A stretch of DNA of 64,000 nucleotides from the NCBI GenBank assembly GCA_023014485.1, contig JAJOZX010000194.1:1288501-1352500 (forward strand), in the 5' to 3' direction. Made by a program: the position numbers and the translations under genes. Shown piece after piece: positions 1-10,276 of this stretch; positions within the stretch are counted from its first letter, which is position 1, and every line of letters starts with the position of its first letter. Below the pieces are notes generated by a model. The model was not told the origin of the DNA. It saw only the letters and a list, made by a program, of their open reading frames with translations, and made no database searches. Source of the stretch: Bathynomus jamesi (Eukaryota > Arthropoda > Malacostraca > Isopoda > Cirolanidae).

Positions 1-116
1 AATCGTTCATTAGATATCTATATATCTCTATTATATGTGTGTGTGTGTCTGTGTGTGTCTGAATATCTGAGAAATTAAGTGAACAATACTTAACGATTCA
101 CCGTTTCTCATTTCAG
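1..116. other. window edge: TG microsatellite and splice-acceptor-like sequence
   Basis: An imperfect (TG)n run occupies about 35-60. A pyrimidine tract ending in TTTCTCATTTCAG finishes at 116 and has the form of a 3' splice site. The reading frame of the next feature opens directly after it, so the window probably begins in an intron of that gene. No other signal is visible. Confidence 0.5.
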
Positions 117-2324
117 CTACGTGATTTCTGTGATGGAAACCCTGAAGTGTATATACCTATTAGGGGCAGCGGTTGATGAGGTGAAAGGATGCAAGCTTCC
201 TTCCTACAGGCAAGCATTCGGTTACTTCCTTTACCTTCACCATGAAAAGAAAATGACAATACGTGACGCGTTGAGGAAGTCACTTCGAGCAGTGATGTCC
301 TTCTGGGAGAAAGCTCACATTCCAACCAGACTCGAGACACACTGCGTCAGCAAACTGGATAAAGTCTTCGAGGAGTGGAAAGGACTCAAACAACGCCTCA
401 AGGACGAGCGATTCACACAAGACGAAAGAAAAAGAATTCATTGAACGCCTCGATCGTCTCTTTGACATCGCCCACGCTGATTGTGAGAAATTGGTCAAGT
501 ACCCAGAGGATTGGGAGTTCCTTCAGCAGCAGCGCCAGAAAGGACGTCCAGGTTCAATGGCAGGTTTTGGACATGACCCATCAGCGCCAAGTCAAAGATT
601 GTACTCGACGTCGGGAGGAAGAGGAGAAACGAAGAAAGCGATCAGCAGCTGAAATGGAGGCAGTATCCAACGAAGCGGTTTTTGGAGTCCTCATCCTCCA
701 GCTCAGATGATAGCGAAGAAAAAGGAGCATGTGGTGGTTCGTTAGCGTCTAAACAAAGAGCAACGAAGAACATCATGACATCGGAATTGGCGGCAGCGCT
801 TGATCGCACGACAACTCTCGTCAAGAAAGGCCACATATCTGCTGTTTGAGGCAGCTTCCAGCTTAGGGCATGATGCTAGCGACTACAACATCAATCGTGG
901 ATCCATCATCGTCAGCGTGAAAATTCCGTACCCTTAAGGCTCGGCAACTGAAGAGCGAGTTCCAAGGCAATAGTCCGTTGACTGTTCACTGGGACGGAAA
1001 ACTCATGCAAGATCTGACGTCACGAGAATATGTTGACCGCTTACCTATTCTTGTATCTGGCTCCGGACAGAGCAGCTCCTCGGGGTGCCAAAACTTCTGT
1101 CAGGAACCGCGCTGGCACAAACAAATGCCATCATAGATTGCCTGAATGAATGGGGAGTGACCGATCATGTCAAATCTATGTGTTTCGACAAAACCGCGAC
1201 AAACACAGGCCACCGTGGAGGAACTTGTGTTCTTCTGGAAGAAAAAGTGGACGTGACCTGTTACACTGCGCGTGCAGACACCATGTACTGGAGTTGGTGC
1301 TACAGGCGGCATTCGCAGCATCGCTAGATTTAGTATCTACCAGTCCAGAAATTCTGCTTTTCAAGCGCTTCCATGATTATTGGACCCGCATTGACCAGCA
1401 ACAGTTCCAAACTGCGGACACAGATGCGTTCACCAAAGCAGCTATTTTTAAGCATAGAACGGAGCTCATTGAGTTTGCAAAATCACAAGCACTTCAAGTT
1501 CGTGATGACTATCAGGAATTCCTCGATCTTTCCGTCATCTTTCTTGGAGGAGTTCCATACAAGGGACTAAACTTCCGCGCCCCTGGTGCTATGCACCGGG
1601 CGAGATGGATGGCTAAGGGGCTCTATGCCATCAAGATCTGGCTCTTCCGAAGACAGTTTAAACTGACGAACACTGAGGAACGCGGAATTCGAGATATCTG
1701 CCTCTTTTCTGTTCTAGTTTACATGAAAGCGTGGGCAACAGCTCATCTGTCCATCGAAGCTCCGCTGAATGATTGGGAATTGATGAGGACGCTCCTTCGA
1801 TACCCGCACAAGAAGATCTCTGATGGTACCACCAAGAAGCTGTCTGCGCACCTGTGGTACCATTCGGAGGAGGCAGTGGGTCTGGCGTTCTTTGATGAGA
1901 GGATATCGATGGAAGTGAAGTGCAGCATGGTTGCAGCGTTAGATCAAGAAGCCCCTCACATGCCGCCAAAACGACCTTTGGTTCTTGATACTATGTTCCT
2001 CAGTGACAGCAAAGGACTGGAGCAACTGATCACAAAGAACACCCGAGGATTCTTCTCAAAACTTCAGTTGCCAGATTGCTTTCTGCTCCACCATCCCAGT
2101 TCATGGACGTCAAACTCTGAATACGTGCAAGCTCGGGATGTGGTCTCCAAACTTGCAGTGGTGAACGACAGAGCAGAACGGGCCGTGGCTCTGGTGAAGG
2201 AGCTGAACGGAAAGTTACAGTGAAAGAAGAACAGCTCCAGTTCCTCGTTCAAGTTGTCACTGACCACAGAAAGCAACACCCAGCTCCGAACAAATCAGCA
2301 TTAGTGAGGACGCGAAAGAACTAA
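117..2324 (+). pseudogene. transposase-like gene of an unnamed family, frameshifted
   Basis: Remains of a protein I know only as uncharacterised predictions in arthropods and other invertebrates; RNase-H-like transposase ancestry is an inference. The frame changes at least five times. 118-432 carries the N-terminal helical region (MSFWEKAHIP). 434-650 carries LFDIAHADC and a QQRQKGR stretch. About 656-846 carries SELAAALDRT. About 980-1060 carries TVHWDGKL. 1085-1240 carries VPKLLSG and CFDKTATNTG (1181-1210). About 1240-2221 is a long open stretch with CACRHHVLEL and RARWMAKGL. A last shift at the 2221 stop leads to EEQLQFLVQVV, ending at 2324. The D-x-T-x-x-NTG followed by a C-x-H-x-x-E-L stretch is shared with the gene at 15461-18950. 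The 5' end lies outside the window. Confidence 0.65.
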
Positions 2325-2731
2325 TCACTGATCAGCGTATGAGCACCAATTATTCTGCTACTGTATATGTATTTTATTTCTCAAAGTTTTGCTTTTGTTG
2401 CTTCTCCATTTTGTACCATTATTCGCCAAATTATGTCTTCTATTTGATTATATAATAAACTGTTTGTATTCTTTGCGTTTTTAAGTGTCTTACTTTCGTT
2501 ATTTCACCAAATTGCCTTGTTTTTTATTATCTGGTTCGGCCCAAGCTGTGAACACTGAACAGCTTTGTTGACGTCAACAAATGGGTCTTGTTTTCAGTGA
2601 CGAGGGCGACTTTAAATGATGACCAATCAGGACCAAATTTCTCTCCGTATGTTTTACACCAAATGGAACAATTTTAGGTGTCATAGAAAATAATCCATCG
2701 TTTAATTTTCCCCCTATTACCTATTGACACC

Positions 2732-2781
<50 letters not shown>

Positions 2782-2867
2782 TAATTCACTAATGCTATCA
2801 CATCATAATAAAAAATTTAAAACACTATGTGATTAGACCCTTATTACATACAACCTGAGGTGTATAT
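2325..2867. other. gene-free stretch with AT microsatellite
   Basis: No coding signal. It contains the 3' flank of the transposase-like pseudogene and an (AT)n microsatellite at about 2734-2774. Confidence 0.6.
2454..2459 (+). promoter_or_regulatory. AATAAA polyadenylation signal
   Basis: A canonical AATAAA lies 130 bp after the last frame of the transposase-like gene, in A/T-rich sequence and followed by a T/G-rich stretch. Position and strand fit its 3' end. Confidence 0.4.
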
Positions 2868-3175
2868 ATATATATGATTTTTAATGCGTCTATTTCTGAG
2901 GGGGTCGTACCAGATAATTTCAAGTTAGCAAACATAACACCTATCTTTAAGAAAGGCGATAAAGGTGCGGCGGGAAATTATAGGCCAATCAGTTTAACGT
3001 CTGTTGTAGGTAAGCTACTGGAATCAATAATTAGGGATCGTATAGTCGAACACTTAGAATTGCACAACTAAGTTAGAAATACGCAGCACGGTTTTAGGCG
3101 AAACAAATCTTGCTTAACTAATCTTTTAGAATTTTTTCAACGCGTGGTTGACGTTTACAGATCTACAGAAGCTAA
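2868..3175 (+). pseudogene. CR1-like LINE reverse transcriptase, 5' fragment (copy A)
   Basis: N-terminal part of a non-LTR reverse transcriptase. Visible blocks in order: [36 protein letters not shown], then an in-frame stop at 3069 and [18 protein letters not shown]. These are RT motifs 1 and 2 of CR1-type LINEs. The coding sequence breaks off near 3175. The next expected block ([11 protein letters not shown]) appears on the same strand at 5119, so copy A is split by the intervening 1.9 kb. The endonuclease and 5' end are missing. Confidence 0.8.
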
Positions 3176-3800
3176 GGCTAACAAAGACCCTAAGATCCAC
3201 TCTAGGGTTAGCCCGAGAAAAAGGAAAGAGTAGTGGGTTAAGAGAAGAGAATAAGGGGTTAATTAAGTAGCAACACCTATCGCTCATGGGTTAACATTCA
3301 TTCAGAAAAAGAGAAAGAAAGGCTCGCCATCATCATCAGTCGGCCACTGCCGACAAGTCAGAAAAATAGTCGGAGAGAATAGGAAAGGGGTGAAAGATGA
3401 AAAGAAGTAAAATAAGAACGCTTACAAACCATGCAAACACAGTCTTAACTCACTATCACACCATGCAAACTACAGACATGCAAGTAAGGAGAGGATAAGA
3501 AGGAAAAAAAAAGTAGGTAAAGTAAAACAAAAAGTGGGTTAGTTCACGCTACGAGCTACATCTACGATCGTGTTAGTCTAATTTTTTTTTTTTTTTGCTG
3601 GCATCACACACTGGCATATCATAAGGTGGCATTATTGTCAACAGACTCATCCTCGATCACCACCCCTAGAGCTCCTGTTGCTAATTGTTTTATTATATTA
3701 AACAACGTTAATAATTTTAACGAGGGAGAGGGAAAAGGGGGAGGCTGAGAGGGAAAAGGGGGAGGCTGAGAAGGAAAAGGGGGGTTGTTTTATTATTATA
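3176..3800. repeat. non-coding spacer with poly-T and G-rich tandem repeats
   Basis: Purine-rich sequence without a gene. A 16-base poly-T run lies near 3580-3595. A block TTGTTTTATTATATTAAAC occurs at about 3686 and again near 3786 (with one extra TAT), flanking tandem copies of a G-rich unit like GAGGGAAAAGGGGGAGGCT at 3720-3785. On the minus strand this directly follows the stop of CR1 copy B, so it is probably that copy's 3' tail plus unrelated spacer. The first bases (3176-3195) read AKANKDPK, resembling the LINE linker seen at 52255. Confidence 0.45.
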
Positions 3801-5118
3801 TTAAACAACGTTACTATTTTCAAAATGCCTATCTAAACGGTTCTTAAACATAACGCTGGTAGAGTTAACGACTGACGCCGGAAGATTATTCTATTTATCA
3901 GTTACTTTAAACGTAAAGAAGTTTTTAGCGATATTAGTGATGAAACGTCTGCCACGCAACTTAAATCCGTTATTACGAGTATTATTATTATTATCGAAAG
4001 TGAACAATTTGTCAAAATTTACGTTATCGATGTTATTAACGATTTTGAAAACTTCAATAAGCTCCCCACTTAATCTCCTAGTTTCGAGTGAATACAGGTC
4101 TAACTCTTTAATCCTATCTTCATAAGGCTTGTTGCGCAATGACGGAATCAGTTTCGTGGCACGACGCTGAACCCTTTCTAACCTATCAATATCTTCACGT
4201 AAGTACGGGCACCAAAACTGAACGGCATATTCTAAATGAGGCCTGACTAGGGACTTGTAAAGGGGCAATATAATATCCTTCGATTTAAATTCGAAATTAC
4301 GCGCTATGAAGCCTAACATCCTATTAGCTTTTGCGCAATACTCCAGGCACTGGTTCCTAACCTTTAAATCCTTAGATACGCGTACGCCTAAATCTACTTC
4401 CTCGTCAACGCTCGATAACTCCCTCTCATCCATCGTGTACGTGTAATTATTGTTACGAGAACCTATATGCAAAACTTTACATTTGTCTACGTTAAATTGC
4501 ATCTGCCACTTATCCGTCCACTCCATAATCCTATTTACATGTCTTGGAGCCTATTTCTATCGTCCTCGTTAACAACCTTACCGCCTAATTTAGTATCGTC
4601 CGCGAATTTTGACACGTTACTAGTCAATCCTACATCTATGTCGTTAATGTAAATTACGAATAGCAATGGGCCTAACACTGAACCCTGTGGGACACCGCTA
4701 CCTACATCTAACCACCCCGATTCACTACCATTAACTACGACCCTCTGCCTCCAAGCACGAAGCCATTCTTCTAACCAGTTAGCTACCTGACCGCGTATAC
4801 CGTGCGCTTTGACCTTCGCAATTAATCTCCTATACGGAACTGTATCGAACGCCTTTTTAAAATCTAAATAAATAACGTCAGCCGCTCTATGCCTATCGTA
4901 TTCGCGCACTATTTCGTTATAAAATTCTAACAAATTAGTTAAACAAGACCTATGGCGTCGAAACCCATGCTGACTACTAATCAAATCTCTACTTTCTAAG
5001 TGATCGATGATACGATCCCTAACTACGGATTCCAAAAGTTTACCGACAACTGACGTTAAGCTAATGGGCCTATAATTGCTAGCTACTGCGCGGTCGCTTT
5101 TACGATTGTCATCGGGCG
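3801..5118 (-). pseudogene. CR1-like LINE reverse transcriptase, 3' portion (copy B)
   Basis: Minus-strand RT and C-terminal region of a CR1-type LINE, truncated at 5'. Blocks from 5118 downward: [56 protein letters not shown] and [11 protein letters not shown], which keeps the catalytic ADD pair. A frameshift at about 4530 separates this from MEWTDKWQMQFNVDKCK, VRPHLEYAVQFW and RVQRRATKLIPSL. A second shift near 3893 precedes a short tail ending with TAA at 3801-3803. It lies antiparallel inside copy A. The layout resembles vertebrate CR1 but the organism is not vertebrate-like, fitting the wide distribution of the clade. Confidence 0.85.
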
Positions 5119-6051
5119 GTTGATGTAGTGTATTTAGATTTTCAAAAAGCGTTTGACACCATACCGCACAAAAGACTCATTGAGAAAACTAAGGCTCATG
5201 GAATCGGGGGTGTAGTAATAAATTGGATAGAAGAGTGGTTGCTAGGTAGGAAACAGAGGGTGGTCGTTGATGGAGCGGAGTCGTGTTGGGCTAATGTAGC
5301 CAGTGGCTTTCCTCAGGGTTCTGTATTGGGCCCCTTGCTTTTTCTTATATATATTAACGATTTAGATGTCGGCCTAGTCAGTACAGTTTCAAAGTTTGCG
5401 GATGACACGAAGCTGGGTGGTAGGGCGATTAATGACGAAGATTTAGGAGTTATTGTCACTGGTGATTTAAAAGTAGCGAAACAAAGTACAGCAGCGGTCA
5501 ATAAGGCGAACAAAGTGTTAGGTTTTATAGCTCGGAATTTTGAGTACAAATCGCGCGATATTATAGTTCCTTCTTTATAAATTATTATTAGACCCCATTT
5601 GGAGTACGCGATCCAATTTTGGAATCCGCATATGCGCAAAGATATAGACAAAATCGAAAGAGTTCAAAGACGAGCAACGAAGATGATTCCGTCGCTTAGG
5701 TCAAAGTCGTACGAGGATAGGCTTAAGGAGTTAAAATTGACAACACTTGAGACTAGGAGGCCAAGGGGTGATCTAATCCAGGTTTTCAAAATTATGAATG
5801 GGTTCGATAGCGTAGATAGAGATAGCTTTTTCGAAATATCTCAATATAATAGACTAGAAATAATGGGTGTAAATTGACAAGTAGAAGGTTCGAGACAACA
5901 GTTGCCAAAAACTTTTTTACGCATAGAAAAGTAAATAGCTGATATAGTTTGCCGGTAGAAGTAATTAGTAGTACGTCTATAAACATGTTTAAAAATGGAT
6001 TAGACGCATATGTTGATGAGATTGGGTATAGTTTAAGGTAGTAAAATTAAG
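5119..6051 (+). pseudogene. CR1-like LINE reverse transcriptase, 3' fragment (copy A continued)
   Basis: Continuation of the plus-strand LINE begun at 2868. It opens with [17 protein letters not shown] and runs through [13 protein letters not shown] and [11 protein letters not shown]. It then jumps from the NDED block straight to [10 protein letters not shown], so roughly 60 residues present in copy B (the thumb side containing FNVDKCK) are deleted. A stop at 5578 precedes IIIRPHLEYAIQFW and RVQRRATKMIPSL. Further stops follow 5877. The active-site ADD is intact, but the deletion and stops make it dead. Confidence 0.85.
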
Positions 6052-6325
6052 GCTTTGTGGTGATAGATCCCCAGCTCAACACAAGTGTTGTGGGATATAG
6101 GGAGGCAGCATCTTGGGTTAGGGGATACTCTCTGTCCTTACACACCCCATTTAAAGAGATTCCTCTGCCGAGCGGTGCTCCCCCATAGTACTGTGAGGTA
6201 TTGAAAAACTCATGATCTTCACTTGCCCCACAAACACCTTTAAATGGGAGACCCCTAATGGGTGCACACACATTTCTACATTACTGTACAGTTTTTACAG
6301 CCATACCTACACTTTTCCTCCTAAG
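6052..6325 (+). repeat. CR1-like 3' UTR with conserved inverted stem
   Basis: Non-coding tail after copy A. It matches, in opposite orientation, the tail of the CR1 at 11365-11668. Both share the segments around the CCGAGCGGTG core and end near ACAGCCATACCTAC / ACAGTCCCACCTAC. Each copy holds a pair of complementary 11-mers, CCCATTTAAAG (6146-6156) and CTTTAAATGGG (6238-6248), able to close a loop of about 80 nt in RNA. A conserved LINE 3' end normally serves recognition by its RT. Confidence 0.65.
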
Positions 6326-6921
6326 TATATATATTGTAATGTATATGGTTGTAAATTGTGACTTGGTTCGCAATTGATATGGACCGTGACTTATTTTTGG
6401 TTGGCAAGGTACTGGTATTGATGGATACCGTAACGAAATTGACTGGATTCCTTGGATCTGATATATTTGCATGTCGGTTATAAATAGATATAGAGTGTAA
6501 CATATTTGTGGATAGTAGTCTATTATGACTTGATCCTCTGCATCCAGAGATTCTATCTTTAGTTTTAAATTGATAATTAATTAGTTTTAAATTGATAATT
6601 AATTAGTTTTAAATTGATAATTATTTAGTTTTGTAAAAATTGGTCGTTGCCAATGTGCAGGCAGTTTTTATATAGTGGAGCCACCTCGATGGGCCGAAGT
6701 GGCCCCTACTGTGCCCACTGTAAAAATTTCTTATGTTCTTGTGGTTCGGAACCCACGTAAAATTGTAGGTCCCCTCCGCCACCACGGAGGACATGCACAA
6801 TACACAATTACGAACACAGTTAGGTAGACCAGCCATGAGTAGATCCTAGGGTCTTTGTTGGTCTGAAACATTATAACATATATATATATTATATTATCTG
6901 TATATTATGTAATATTATATA
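6326..6921. other. gene-free stretch with tandem and dispersed repeats
   Basis: No coding signal. A 22-bp unit (AGTTTTAAATTGATAATTAA plus TT) is repeated three times at 6561-6626. The segment 6671-6730 (GTGGAGCCACC ... TGTGCCCACT) recurs inverted at about 10950-11015 and is therefore part of a dispersed repeat. AT-rich sequence precedes the mariner end. Confidence 0.55.
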
Positions 6922-7057
6922 TAGGGTGCTTCACACCCGGTCTGCCGTACTTTCGGGGGTGATTTGGGGGGGAGGATAATATCGGGTAAAAATGTTAATA
7001 CAACATGGGTGCTATTTCCAACCGTTGCGGAGCTACGGACGTTTCAAGGTGTGCAAA

Positions 7058-7896
7058 CAGGGCCGCCAAGAGGTTGGGGAAGCCGGGTTAAATCCCCGGG
7101 GCCCGGACCTCTAGGGGGAAAGAGGGGGAGTAAATATAAAAATATTAATAAAGCAATTGATTAAATAACAGAGAGGAAATATAATTAATGAACATACATT
7201 TTATAGAGATTATCAATTCAGTGGTGGCATTCAGCCGGTTCGCACCGGTTCGTGCGAACTGGTTCCTAAAATTTCCCGAGTTCGCCGAACCGGTCCTTAA
7301 CCCTTTCAGTCCGTGCATGATTTTTCTTTATACCAGACGCATTTCGATAAAAACATTTTTTTAGTTTTCATTTCTGACATGGAAGGGGGAGGAGAAGGGG
7401 AGGGGAGGGCGAACCGGTTCTTAAAATTTTTTAATGCCACCACTGATTATCATACTCAAACTGAAACAGATAAAATATTATCTGCGGTCCACCAATGCCC
7501 AAGACTGACTGACAGATCTGGGAACCATTGTAATTGAAAGCAAGTTAGCTCGTACTTTAAATTTCATCAGAATCATTTACCACTTTGCTAGAGAGAAGGC
7601 AAATAAAGTACACTTCTAATTATGAAAATGTTGCAGTAAACAATTGTCTTGTTTGCATAGACTGGTACTGCATTTGTAAATTGTATGGTGATAGAATTAA
7701 TATAATTGATTCGAAAAAAAATGGTCATTTTCTTCTGAATTGTTTATTCATACTGTATGTTTTGAATAGTGACTTGGACATATAATCAGTTTGCCTGTTA
7801 TGTACACACAAAACATTCATAATAAAATATTGAGTAAACAGGGGGGCCCATATACCAATCCTTCCCCGGGGCCCGGGGCAGTTCTCGCCGGCCCTG
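7058..7896. mobile_element. hAT-type non-autonomous element with 8-bp TSD
   Basis: Bounded by CAGGGCCGCCAAGA and its imperfect inverse TCGCCGGCCCTG, followed inward on both sides by CCCCGGGGCCCGG-type sequence. It is flanked by a perfect 8-bp duplication TGTGCAAA at 7050-7057 and 7897-7904, diagnostic of hAT integration. No transposase is visible; inner sequence is A/T-rich. It sits in the 5' region of the mariner-like element and itself contains the MITE at 7219-7445. Confidence 0.85.
7219..7445. mobile_element. short MITE with CAGTGGTGGCATT ends
   Basis: 227 bp starting CAGTGGTGGCATT and ending AATGCCACCACTG, with GAACCGGTTCTTAAAATTTT-like sequence just inside both ends. hAT-like termini. 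Flanks share ATTATCA but not as a clean 8-bp duplication, so the TSD is unresolved. It is nested inside the element at 7058-7896. Confidence 0.7.
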
Positions 7897-8057
7897 TGTG
7901 CAAACAACAAATCCCTACTTGGGTGTAATTCGATAGAGAGCAGCACTGGTGGTAGTTTCAGTTAACGAAGCTACCACTACTAATCCTCAGTTTTTTCTTT
8001 CAGTTGGTTCTGATCTGTGGTACGAGATACTGTGTTGCGGTTAGGTGAACAATCAAA

Positions 8058-8200
8058 ATGAATCAACAGTTCACGCCCGCTGAATACGCTGATATCCATT
8101 TCATTTATGGATTCTGTGATGGTAACAGCAGAGCGGCAGTTGAGGAATATCGAAGACGTTCTCTCCGAACCGCCGAATACCGAACAGACAAGTGTTCAGT

Positions 8201-8232
<32 letters not shown>

Positions 8233-9105
8233 AGAGATTAAGGGAAACAGGGACAATTGTTCCACGTAACTAAGAACTTGTAGCACGACGGCCCATTGCT
8301 GTGAAGGAACGCATACTGGACCTAGTACAACGTAGCCCAACTACCAGTGTTCGAAGGATTTCTAGACCAATTGGTGAATCCGCATCGCGTGTATGTCGAA
8401 CCATACATGATGGGAGTTTGTATCCTTATCATTTGCAACGTGTGCAAGCTCTTCAACCGGATGATTACGATAAACGTGTTCAGTTTTACCACTGGATGGT
8501 TATGCATTGTCAAATTCTTAATCGCATACTGTTTAGTGATGAAGCACAATTCATTCGGGATGGAATTAACAATAGACGAAATTCCCACTTGTGGTTCGCC
8601 GATATTCCGGTATCGTTGAAGGAAACTTTCAACATCGATTTTCGGTGAATCTTTGGTGCGGTGTAATTGGAGATCAGCTGATTGGACCGTTCGTTTTGGA
8701 ACAACGATTAACTGCTGATATTTATCTGAACTTCTTGACGAACGAATTGCCCCTTTTGATGGAGGACGTGCCCTTGGAGACAAGCGCAGATGTTCTTCCA
8801 GACGATGGGCGCCACCACATTTTGGTCGTCATGTTACGATTACTTGAATCAGCGGTACGGGAATCGTTAGATTGGTCGTGCTGGTCCAATATCGTGGCCC
8901 CAGATATCTCCGGACCTAACCTCGTTAGATTCTTTTTATGGGGCTTTATGAAAGAGATGGTCTACAAGACCAAAGTACAAACGAGAAAGGAACTCTTGCA
9001 TCGGATTATGGATGCCGCTGCTTACATACGAGAACACCTCGAAATGATTCAGTGGATAGTGGACTCACCCCCCAAAGTATGGCAGACCGGTTGTGAAACA
9101 CCCTG
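8058..9105 (+). pseudogene. mariner-like transposase, decayed
   Basis: Starts at ATG 8058 (MNQQFTPAEYADIHFIYGFC), typical of an insect mariner-like family with a helix-turn-helix N-terminus. A (CA)n expansion at 8202-8232 adds Thr-His dipeptides in frame, then a stop follows at about 8269. The frame resumes near 8280 (RRPIAVKERILDLVQ) and reaches LFSDEAQFIRDGINN with the first catalytic Asp. A shift at about 8640 leads to SVNLWCGVIGDQLIGPF. The second Asp region (normally QDGAP-like) reads LPDDGRHH, and the third region keeps only RFFLWG with a degraded SPDL motif. The catalytic centre is not intact. Confidence 0.8.
8202..8232. repeat. (CA)n microsatellite inside transposase frame
   Basis: A CA dinucleotide run within the coding region of the mariner-like transposase, between the codons for CSV and QRLRETG. 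Confidence 0.9.
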
Positions 9106-9107
9106 TA

Positions 9108-10010
9108 TTATAGGTCGAATGTGTGCAGTGTGTGATAGTTCACAGATGAAGTTGGGTAATTTTTGTCGGGTGAGGTAACATTTTCGGTACGATTTGAAAC
9201 ATTAAAAAATTATATTGAAATTTCTGAAAACATTTTTATTATCGGAAAAATATGTTAGTCTTGATTAGGTTAGGTTAAAGTTTGGTTAGGTTAGATTAGT
9301 GAGTACCTCACTATTTAATGGCTTAACAGAAAACCCCATATGAGACATCAACTTCGTTGAAACACTTATCACGCCCTTCTCGGTTCGGCGGCACTAAGGT
9401 TAGGTTAAGTTAATTAGTTTTTTAGATGTATGGATTTAAAAAGTCGGTACCTCGCTTATGCAGATGTGTGTGCGCGCGTGCGTGCGTGCCTGCGCACACC
9501 TTTTATACCATGCTGATGGTAATGATAATAAATCCAGTATTAAATTTTAAATGTAATTAATGTCCGTAAACTTAATAATTCAGTGATTCCTATTTGCTGA
9601 TAAGAATTATTAAATGTTTAGTCCATCTGTTCATTTTAATCGCTTGGGAAGATGGTTTTAATTTGAATGGATGCAATCATACGAGTTGTTACTCCATTAA
9701 AATTGCTGAATGCTCTTTTAAGTGAAGTGTAATAAAAATTGCTACATTTGTACATGTTTATAAATAACTGTACGAAATATGGAGTCAATTGACATAAATC
9801 CAAACGAGTAAATATAAAAATAAAAAACAATACGGAAATTACGATCACTGATCAGGTTACTGTGTTGTATACTAAGTACCATATTGCTACCGGACATTCG
9901 TATAACCCGTTAGTAATATTTCTTAAAAATCTTTTAACAAAACCATTGCTATATGAATATGATGATCCATTCATAATTGTAGAATAACTTAAAAATATAG
10001 GTATATGGTA
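9108..10010. other. gene-free stretch
   Basis: A/T-rich with no coding signal. Short TTAGG-like motifs cluster at 9265-9300 and 9400-9412. A GT/GC-alternating low-complexity run lies at about 9467-9500. I see no element ends other than the mariner and MITE boundaries. Confidence 0.5.
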
Positions 10011-10276
10011 CCGTAAACCGGGGTGACTTCCGACACGGGGTGACTTCCGACACGGGGTGACTTCCGACACGGGGTGACTTCCGACAAAATCTGAGTAAAA
10101 AGTTTTACTATTAAATAGCTCCTAATTGAAATAATAAGAAATATGAGGGGAATGTTCTGATGCAAACAGAGTTTTGTTTGCTTATTTAATTTAGGAGCTA
10201 TTTAATAGTAAAACTTTTTACGCAAATTTTGTCCGAAGTCACCCCGTGTCCAAAGTCATCCCACCCCGGCTTACCG
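10011..10276. mobile_element. fold-back MITE with tandem units in one arm
   Basis: Ends CCGTAAACCGGGGTGAC and, inverted, CGGTAAGCCGGGGTG, each next to TA. Inner arms ACTATTAAATAGCTCCTAA and TTAGGAGCTATTTAATAGT pair perfectly, giving arms of roughly 90-100 bp around a short loop. The left arm has four copies of a 17-bp unit GGGGTGACTTCCGACAC (10020-10086). The right arm has only about two diverged copies. No coding capacity. Confidence 0.75.

Larger units (their letters stand above)
6922..9105 (+). mobile_element. mariner-like (IS630-Tc1) element, nested insertions
   Basis: Ends are TIRs of about 45 bp: AGGGTGCTTCACACCCGG at the left and, reverse-complemented, AGGGTGTTTCACAACCGG at the right, both continuing into GTCTGCC and a G-run followed by TGA. 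Each end is flanked by TA (6920-6921, 9106-9107), the mariner target duplication. The transposase lies at 8058-9105. The 5' region is interrupted by the hAT-type element at 7058-7896, so the element without its passenger is about 1.3 kb. Confidence 0.8.

Noticed and set aside
9265..9300. Interstitial telomere array.
   Set aside because: Only two or three imperfect TTAGG units; too short and degenerate.
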